Part shown: positions 55,659 to 64,000 of the stretch, one piece after another
Position numbering within the stretch: the first letter of the stretch is position 1
How the letters are laid out: every line of letters begins with the position of its first letter
NCBI GenBank assembly: GCA_900095095.1
Contig: FMBT01000316.1
Span: 1-64,000, forward strand
Reading direction: 5' to 3'
Length of the DNA: 64,000 bases
Origin: Fragilariopsis cylindrus CCMP1102
Lineage: Eukaryota > Bacillariophyta > Bacillariophyceae > Bacillariales > Bacillariaceae
Translations under genes and position numbers: made by a program
Notes under the pieces: generated by a model
Seen by the model: the letters and a program-made list of their open reading frames with translations, nothing else
Told to the model about the DNA's origin: nothing
The model's database searches: none

Positions 55659-58600
55659 ATGTTACGTTTACTTACTGCGAGAAGTCCTGTTCAAACGATA
55701 TCGACAACATTGTCGACTTCTCGTCGTCGTATTCCTACCAGTAGTAGTATTATGACTGCTGCTTCCATGAGTACAAATGCATCGACAGCAGCAGCAGCAG
55801 CAACAACGGTTATTGTAGATGACAGTCAACGTGTGGTCGTACAACAGGAACAACAGCAAGACAATCAATTAGATCTAAAATTAGATTTACATCCAATCTA
55901 TCCAAAATTATTTACACCGTATGATTTAGGTCCAGAATTAGGTGTATTACCAAATCGTATAATAATGGGTTCCATGCATACCGGATTAGAAGGACATTCT
56001 ATGCCAGGGATAATGGAATCATTTTTAAATAATGTGATAGATAAAGAAGATAATGATAGTCCACAGTCACACAGTCATAATTTAGATCGAATGGCAATGT
56101 ATTTTCAAAGAAGAGCATTAGGTGGTATAGGGTTAATGGTGACGGGTGGTATTGCACCAAATTATGAAGGATGGGTAGGTCCATTTGCAGCACAATTAAC
56201 CACGGAACAAGAAATGGAACGTCATAAAGTTGTGACAAGTGCCGTTCATGATGTACAGATACCAATCTATGGTTCTGAAAGTAGTTCACAAAGTAATATA
56301 AAATCAAAAATTATCTTACAAATATTACATACCGGACGATATGGATATCATCCATTTGTGGTTTCTGCCGAAACAAAGAAAAGTCCGATATCACCATTTG
56401 CACCAAAAGCATTAACCACCAATGGTATACAAAAAACTATCAATGATTTTGTTCATACTGCAAGTTTAGCACGTCAAGCTGGATATGATGGTGTAGAAAT
56501 TATGGGTTCCGAAGGGTATTTAATTAGTCAATTTTTAAGTCCCAGAACCAATAGTAAACAACGTATGGATGGATATGGTGGTGAAAGTTTTGAAAACAGA
56601 TCACGATTTCCATTAGAACTAGTCCGTGCAGTACGAAAACATTTGGGGAAGGATTTTATCATTATATTTCGTATCAGTTTATGGGAACTGGTGGAGAATG
56701 GTATGTCCTGGACGGAAACAATGATGTTAGCAACTGCCTTAAAAGAAGAAGGTGTGAATATCCTGAACACAGGTATTGGATGGCATGAAGCACGTATACC
56801 AACAATATCCACGAATGTACCACGTGGTGCCTTTACTCATCCAACGAAACAATTAAAATTAGAATTGGAACAAACATCTGAATCTGAATCTTCCAATCAA
56901 GAAGATAATAATAATAAGATACCAGCAATTGTATCAACAAATAGAATTAATGCACCCGATACCGCCGAAGATATATTACAAAATAATGTCTCGGATTTAA
57001 TTAGTATGGCACGTCCATTACTAGCGGATCCTGATTTTATGAAAAAAGCTTTCGACTCTAAACCAGAAACTATAAATACCTGTATCGGGTGTAATCAAGC
57101 ATGTTTAGATCATGCATTTATTGGTAAAACAGCATCGTGTTTAGTGAATCCAGCAGCATGTCATGAGACTGAATTAGATTTAAGTATGATTCATAGTAAT
57201 AGTGGTGTCAGGGGAAATAACAACAACAAGAACTTTACATTACCTATAAAGGATCGTTTAAATATAGGGTACGTATGATATACATTATATCAACAGTAGT
57301 GTGAAGTACATTGTGATGTGCATCCTTTTCACCTACTGTTTCTTTCTTTAATTTGTTTTTTTGTTTTGTTTTGTGCCATACGATTGCAATATAAATATAA
57401 TTTCTTTTGCTTTCTCTCTCTCACGTCAATCATTTCGCTTTTTAAAACCTTCCATCCATCCGTTCCTCCTCGTTTGCCCAATCGACCTTGATCTTACGAT
57501 CGATAACATACCGATTCGATTCAATTCGATTCAACACCCAAATATTTGTTATAACAAAACAAAACAAAAACAAAAATAACAAACCAATAATATTATAGTG
57601 TTATTGGTGCAGGACCAGCAGGTATTGCATTTGCATGTTCTGCAGCAGAAATTGGTCATAATATTACATTATATGAAAGAACAAATAAAATTGGTGGTCA
57701 ATTCCATATGGCAAAACGTGTACCTGGTAAAGAAGAATTTTATGAAGCAATACGATATTGGGAAAATCGTATTAAATGTATTAATGAAGATGCTAGTAGT
57801 AGTGGTACTAGTAATGGTAATGGTAATGGTGGCAAAGTTCAAGTAGAATTACTTACTGATATGACAGTTGAAGATATGACAAATCTTACTACTACAGGTG
57901 ATTATGAGGATGGTAGTACAATTACTAATATTGATAAATGGGTTGTATCAACAGGTGTTCTACCACGTGATATACACATTCCTGGATCAGATCAATTTCC
58001 AGATCGTGTATTAAGTTATGTAGATGTATTACGGCATAACAAACCAGTTGGGAAACGTGTTGCTGTTATTGGTGCAGGTGGTATAGGTTTTGATGTATCA
58101 GAATTTCTATTATATGGCAAACAAATTGATACTGATACTATTGCCACTACGGATACTGATACCTGTCCGGCAGCAGAAGTATCAATAGAAGATTTTTGGA
58201 AAGAATGGGGTGTTGATCCAACACAAGAACATCGTGGTGGACTTGCAAAAGATGGACCAACATTACCACATGGTAAACCAGATCGGTCTATATATCTAAT
58301 GCAACGTAAGAAAGGTAAAGTTGGTGGTGGACTTGGTAAGACAACAGGATGGATTCATCGTGCATCCCTTAATAATTCTAGTCAAGTTACGAACATACCT
58401 GGTGTCCAGTCATATGATAAAATCGATGAAAATGGTAATCTGGTTTATACTGATAGTAAAACTGGTAAACAATGTATATTAGAAGTTGATACGATCGTGT
58501 TATGTGCAGGCCAATTAGAGGAACGTACATTAGAAAATGGTTCAAAATCTATATCAAAATTACATGACAAAGTATATCCAATTGGTGGTGCATATCAAGC

Positions 58601-58751
58601 AGGTGAATTAGATGCAAAACGTGCAATTGATATGGGTACAAGACTTGCACATAAGATACACTTGAATGATGTTACACCTGGTAATCATGTATTCCATTCT
58701 TCGGTTGGTACAGAAGAAAAATTATTTCGCTTTTTAAAGAAATGGATGTAA
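55659..58751 (+). CDS. 2,4-dienoyl-CoA reductase-like NADH:flavin oxidoreductase (FadH/OYE-Fe-S), mitochondrial
   Basis: Two exons, 55659-57268 and 57599-58751, intron 330 bp (donor GTACGT), giving 920 residues; intact. The N-terminus (MLRLLTARSPVQTISTTLSTSRRR) is a mitochondrial-type presequence. The TIM-barrel FMN domain has PNRIIMGSMHTGLEG, QILHTGRYGYHP, FLSPRTNSKQRMDGYGG and ENRSRFPLELVRA. The iron-sulfur site is CIGCNQAC, then a further Cys at CLVNPAACHE. Across the splice comes the first dinucleotide motif VIGAGPAGIA with GGQFHMAKRVPG, and later VIGAGGIGFDV and LCAGQLEE. This order matches the DCR1/FadH family, which reduces 2,4-dienoyl-CoA during breakdown of polyunsaturated fats, abundant in diatoms. 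It is about 250 residues longer than bacterial FadH, through the presequence and Asn/Ser/Thr-rich inserts. Confidence 0.92.
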
Positions 58752-59185
58752 CAAGCAAGCATGCATACATAATAATAATACTAATAATAATACTGAAATT
58801 AGCCTACTAGCAAACATACTACATGTAGCTTATAGTAGGATTTAAATCGAAACAAACAATGAATGCATCCTTAAGGGGGGTGTAGTACAGTCGCATAGGT
58901 CATAGAATTATTTGTGCATCAATTGTTGTATGAGCTTATATTCTTGGAGACATCAAGAGACGCAGCGAACCTGCTCATTTCTGTGCTGACTGAAAATAAT
59001 GTATGGGGGAAAAAAATATCTGCGATTTGGGGTGCGAGGTAAATCCCTATATTTCAGTCAAAATTTATTTTTAGCGCGTGCATTCAACTCACGCGATGAA
59101 GGGGATTCGATTATTTAATTATTTTTGTAGAAACTTTTCAAATGATAATGCCGTGCTACTTTTTGCGTTGTGAGCATTTTGCACT
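58752..59185. other. intergenic, no gene seen
   Basis: 3' flank of the flavoenzyme gene; no gene seen. Confidence 0.4.
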
Positions 59186-59440
59186 CTACCGTATCTGTGC
59201 GTGTTGGTAAGTACAGCTTCTAGAGCTTTCCTTAGAAGCCTTTTTATCCGCCTTATATTCAGCTGCTTCCTCTCTTTCGGTTTCCCTAGCAGCCTTTTCA
59301 TCCAGTTTACGTTGAGCTACAGCCTCACTTTCCGCTTGTTTGGCTATTTCAGCTGCAGCCTTTTCGTCGGCAGCCGAAGAGGAAGAACTCTCATCAGTTA
59401 TAGGTGCATGTACTTCTTCTTCTTCTTCACCGCCCTTGAT
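59186..59440 (-). pseudogene. coiled-coil exon remnant
   Basis: An 85-codon open stretch preceded by an acceptor-like ttgttag and ended by a TAG. It lacks an ATG. It reads GGEEEEEVHAPITDE, then Ala/Glu/Lys-rich KAAAEIAKQAESEAVAQRKL and EAAEYKADKKASKE. Clearly biased like an alpha-helical coiled coil, and similar in flavour to the FAS1-gene tail at 23110-23343. It lies just past the stop of the CLC gene on the same strand. It could be a last exon of a different transcript or a relic. Confidence 0.4.
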
Positions 59441-59527
59441 CTAACAAGTGTTTTTTCTTCTTAATTAGGTTGGGTTTCGTCGGCCAAAACACTAAACACA
59501 CACACGGATCAAATTAAATTACATTGT

Positions 59528-62500
59528 TTATCTGTCTTTAAATGCATTCACATCGACTCCAGTGTATTCCTTTATGTGTGCATCAAGGAATGATTCTCTT
59601 GTTAACATACCAACGACGGTACAACCATCCGTTCCGCCAACCACAACAATCCACCTTAACCCAAGCAACGTAAATAGGTTGTATGCCTTTGAAAGTGGAA
59701 AATCTTCTGGTACGAAATACGTTCCACGATTCATAACAGATTCCAAATCAACGACGTCATCTTTGTATACTGGATTTAACCACTTAATAATAACCACATT
59801 ATTTTTTCGATCAAGACCGACTCGTGCAAATCCTTTAGGTGCCTCTTTGACTATGCTGCTTGTTAGTAGCAATGAACTATCACTTTGAGTAGTTTCATCG
59901 TCTGAATTCTTCTTGTAATAACTAACTTTACTAACATCTTCTTCATCGTCGCTATCAATATCCTCTCCACCACCATCGATCCCATCATCAACATCGTCAA
60001 AGAAGTCGTGGGAAGAATATACATTAGCATAATCAACGGTAGGCATAGTGATATCTCCACCTAAAAGTCCTTGAATGGCTTTTTTACGTGCAGATTCTTT
60101 ACGTGTATGTTTTTTATATTTACCCCATAGAGCTTTACCAGACCGGTTTGAGGGACCTACTTCTTCCATCGATGGCGTGAACGATAATGATGACGAACAT
60201 GTATCCATGTCCCTCGTTGTCTTCTTCGGTTTCTCATCATCAGCTTCTTCTTCATCATCATCATCATCCTCTTCGCCATCTTCCTCCCCATGGACGTCAT
60301 TGTATCGATCGTCCTTGATATGAAATGCATAGTGCATCAGTCCTTGTAGTCCACCCATTCCGCTTCTGGTAGAAGTTGCGCCTACACTACTAGTATTGAT
60401 ACTACCGGAACTCGATTTGATACTCATTGTAATAGCATCATCACCTGGACCCACCTGTTCAAAAATCCCGCACTCCATTAAGGCCACAATCTGTTTTCTC
60501 CGAACAAGACCCTTGAATCGACCACGGTCATCAACGACAGGGAAACTGTGTGCGTGTGCGTATGTTTGTGTGAGTGAGTAAGTGAGGGAGGTGACGCTAT
60601 CACGAATAAACAAACGTAACAATAAAAGCGGCAGTAGAAACAATACTGTACAAAGTAACTTACCCATTATGCGTTGTTGATTTCAATATTTTTACCAATT
60701 TACTAGCACGTTCTTTCTCGCGAACGACCACAGGTGGTGTACTCATTACTTCACTGACGGTAAATACATCATACAAATCATCTTTACCGTGCTCCAAGTA
60801 AGGATATCCCTTGAGTTTTATAAGGACTTCGTATATGCCATCCTATAATGTGATATAATATAATTAAGTTTAAAAAAGGAAAATGAATTAATCAGAGTCA
60901 CATAATTTTTTCTAGGACCTCAATCACATGATAACCAAATCCAAATTCAAAACAACGTTACTGATACTATTGACCTACCTCGTGAACTAGATATGCAACA
61001 TAATTAGAAACAACCACAACAATCATTACTGGTAATAATACCTTCATTTGTCCAGTTCCTTCTACTAATATAACACATGTACTAACCGTTGATCGTTGTA
61101 TCCCTGCCATCATAGCTCCGACACCTAATAATGCGAATGACGATGGATCAACATTCTCATCAACATATTGTTTCAATAATAGTCCATACGAGCCACCCAA
61201 TGCTGCACCAGATATAACGATCGGTGTGAACAATCCACTTGGTATAGATGTTGTATTCGTGTATAGCATTAATACATAAAATACGATACCAACAATAAGT
61301 AATGTTAATGGATAAAATTGTCCAGGATTACTTAATATACGTACAATTGCTTTACCACGTGAACCGAAAAATATTGTTGCCATTTCATTTGTTTGTCCTT
61401 CGTCGCAAAAAAATTGTTGCTCCGCTGATGCTGCAGTTGTTGTTGTTGAGTTGTTACCATATACGTCAACATTATCATGACATACCCAACTCATTGATGG
61501 CAATAGGAACATAACAATAGAATTAATTAAACTTATATATGTAATACGTAATAATTTTAAGCCCTTTGTATTAAATTGTTTCCCTGTTGATTTTTTAATT
61601 GCTCCAAATGCTTTACAAAATCCACCACCTAATATACCAAATAGAACCCCCAATACAATCCACCATGGTATTTCTAAAAATCGATCACTGATATTATTAT
61701 CCTCACTCCCCGTATAGGAACCAAATTGTATTGCACCATAATAACTTAAATCACCTCTATATAATGCTAAACAGAATGTACCCACCGAATTTGCAACTAA
61801 TATACGTAAAAACATATCTTGATCAAAAAATGTTGATATATCATCTAATATAAATAACATACCACCGACTATTAGAATAGAAGTAGTACAGTAGTAGAGA
61901 GAAACAACGAAATCGAGAACAATTTGGACGAAAAATTGAAAAAGCAAAGAGAGCATAGAAAGGACCACGGAGAGTGTGTGCGTGTGTGTGTATGTGTGAG
62001 TGAATTGAAGTTGAATTGAGTTTGATGCCAAAAAAAACAACATCAATTAAAAAACAAACAAACATATCAATACAATGCAATGCAAAGAACTAGAACAATA
62101 ACTTACTTGGTGCACCAAAACTTGCTGCAAAACCACAGGCAGCACCAATAGTAATTAATTTTCGACGTTCGGCATCATTTGCAAAATAGGATAAATCAGA
62201 TGTGGACCATATCCATATGGAATGTAATAGTGGTGATGAATTGGAATCAATATCAAAATCATCTAAGAATTGTTCACTTATATCACTTCCACGATTATTT
62301 GAACTTGATCCATTATTATTATTCTTATTCTTATCTTTCTTATTATTACTAAATAAGAATCCTAAACAACCAGTAATACAACCATTATTACCACACTGTT
62401 GTTGACAACGATGTTTCAAATGGATTATTTTTAATATAATGGAACTTAATGTGGTACCACAATGGGCAAGTGTTGCCCCTGCATAGGCACCAATCATCAC

Positions 62501-63375
62501 TAATGGACCTTCCATACCCACTGCCATGGACGATCCGACACTTAATACCGAACCAATCATTTTCACTATCAACAGTGTCGAATTATTAAATTTTTTAACT
62601 CGTATACCATTTAAATAAGATTTTACTTCTGGTATACCAGAACCAATTGCTTCGGTGATACCAGGATAATATAAACATAAAATGGATGCCGTGTCTGCTA
62701 AAAGGAGTGAAATCAAACAATACCATCCAAATACAATCCAATATTGATGATTGGAATCGATATTATTTGTTAATGATTTTGCTAGAAATTCTGTCCGCCA
62801 TGTTACTAATTTTTCGGTACAGGATACAATAATAATAGTGGTTAAACCACTAATAAGTGCACAACAGATTGTTAATACCCATCTTGTTGTATTTTTTGAT
62901 ATAAAAGACGAATGTTTTTGTTTTTGTTGAGATGATAATCGTTCCTTTTTGGCTATCGAGTATATTTGATTTGTTTTGTTTTGTTGATTAGAACAAAAGA
63001 AGGAATGACGAAGAAGCATAGGCGAAAGGATAGGGGAAAAAAGTTTCATATATGAGATGCATGATGGAAGAAAATTTAAAACGCAGAAGTACAGTGCATT
63101 GCATTGCATTGCAATGCAGTGCAGTGCACTGCAGTTCTATTTATGTGTGGCGTGATGCGAAGTACAAAGTAAGTTGTACTTTACTTTAGTTTACTTTATT
63201 TTACTTTACCTTGAATAGAATATCCATTAACTATGCGTTCGAAGTCTAGTGAACCATCTGAATTTTTTCGTCGTTGTTTATGATGTTTATTATGATTCTT
63301 ATTATTAATATTATTTTCTTCTTTAAACAAGGGAGTTGTTTCATCGTTGTTACTATTATTATTATTGCGTTGCAT
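59528..63375 (-). CDS. CLC-type chloride channel/transporter with CBS domains
   Basis: Five exons: 63375-63210, 62952-62107, 61868-60979, 60842-60664 and 60545-59528, introns 115-257 bp; 1032 residues, intact. Start at ATG 63375. The filter motifs are GSGIPEVKSYLNG, GMEGPLVMIGAYAGA (GKEGP motif, gating Glu present, Lys replaced by Met), AASFGAP joined to IGGML by splicing, and SGLFTPIVISGAALGG. An Asn/Lys/Ser-rich insert sits between helices in exon 2. Exon 4 gives the first CBS half (DVFTVSEVMSTPPVV) and exon 5 the rest (FPVVDDRGRFKGLVRRKQIV), then a long acidic insert and the second CBS motif. The gating Glu is compatible with a Cl-/H+ exchanger or channel, location unknown. Confidence 0.93.
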
Positions 63376-63598
63376 ATTATTTATTATTACAAAGATCGAT
63401 TCGATTCGATTCGTCACCGGTGGAAGAAGAAGGAAAGCCTAGCTAGATATAATGTAGTCAGTCAAACGATATACTATTTGTCTCGATCACTGCAAGCAAA
63501 TCGAATCGAATCGAATCGAATCGAATCTTTTTTTACGTTGGTTGAATTATGTCCTCGCTTTGTCTGTCTGTGTCTGTCTGTCTGTCTGTCTCTGTCTG

Positions 63599-63662
<64 letters not shown>

Positions 63663-64000
63663 TTGCTTACTTACATACTTCGTTACTTTCTTTTCCTTCG
63701 GATCGAGGAGCAGAAGAAGTTAGAAAAGTTCGTGATGTGCACTGGCACAATTTTTTCCTAAATTAAGTGATGATTGATTGATGTTAATTACTTCGCTTCT
63801 TGCATAATGAACAAGTGAGTGTTGAACGTCAAAATAAGAATTGGCAAAATGATAAGATTTCGAATTGTACTTATTTAGTTCTTATTCAAATATAAAAACT
63901 AAATCATGCTATATAATAACAACTTTAGCATCAAATATATACACCTAAAAGGTCACTTTTTTGGAGAATTAAGATATGGAATATACAATTGACCTATGGA
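63376..64000. repeat. promoter flank with CT microsatellite
   Basis: GAATC words (63494-63524) and a CT dinucleotide tract (about 63595-63660), upstream of the minus-strand CLC gene. Frames here are low-complexity only. Confidence 0.7.

Noticed and set aside
63542-63766. Leu/Ser repeat ORFs
   Set aside because: Product of the CT microsatellite.

Overview
The window is nuclear DNA of a stramenopile alga, most likely a pennate diatom of the Bacillariaceae type (Fragilariopsis / Pseudo-nitzschia / Nitzschia-like). Evidence for this: AT-rich intergenic DNA; small introns (115-379 bp, 17 located); several precursors with a signal peptide followed by a Phe at or near the predicted cleavage site, as in diatom ASAF-type plastid presequences; and diatom-enriched families, namely a CRAL-TRIO protein fused to a DUF6824-like domain, a 'diatom ankyrin-like' leucine-rich family and a multi-pass membrane family of unknown function. 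A plastocyanin gene is also present, which only some diatoms carry in place of or beside cytochrome c6. No rRNA, tRNA or CRISPR array was found.

Layout. 1-6.5 kb: an ARM-like protein, a small repeat ORF and a gene-poor stretch with a decayed element. 6.5-21.3 kb: MRS2-type Mg2+ channel with an EF-hand, diatom ankyrin-like protein, plastid CobW metallochaperone, a broken candidate gene, a tail-anchored DUF2470 protein, a plastid atypical SDR, a Cys-rich secreted protein and an S28 serine peptidase. 23-36.5 kb: an Asp-rich FAS1 secreted protein, a membrane-anchored SDR, SURF4 cargo receptor, a Lys-rich plastid-targeted protein, plastocyanin, a ChaN-like protein and an FKBP isomerase. 36.5-42 kb: a gene-poor island with a 570-bp inverted-repeat element, a ~193-bp tandem repeat and small duplications. 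42-64 kb: CRAL-TRIO/DUF6824, a YadA-head-like secreted protein, a very large phosphatase plus kinase-like fusion, a diatom membrane protein, a dirigent/AOC-barrel fragment, a mitochondrial 2,4-dienoyl-CoA-reductase-like flavoenzyme and a CLC chloride channel with CBS domains.

No operon logic applies; genes are independent and on both strands. Four or five neighbours point to the plastid (CobW, SDR, Lys-rich protein, plastocyanin, ChaN, FKBP), with plastocyanin, ChaN and FKBP lying within 5 kb of each other and all carrying lumen-type signals. About ten otherwise convincing genes are broken by single-base shifts, mostly in homopolymers or short repeats, while long genes such as MRS2, CLC, FadH-like and the phosphatase-kinase are intact. 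I read most of these shifts as consensus errors, but pseudogenes are possible (especially the SDR at 26-27.4 kb).
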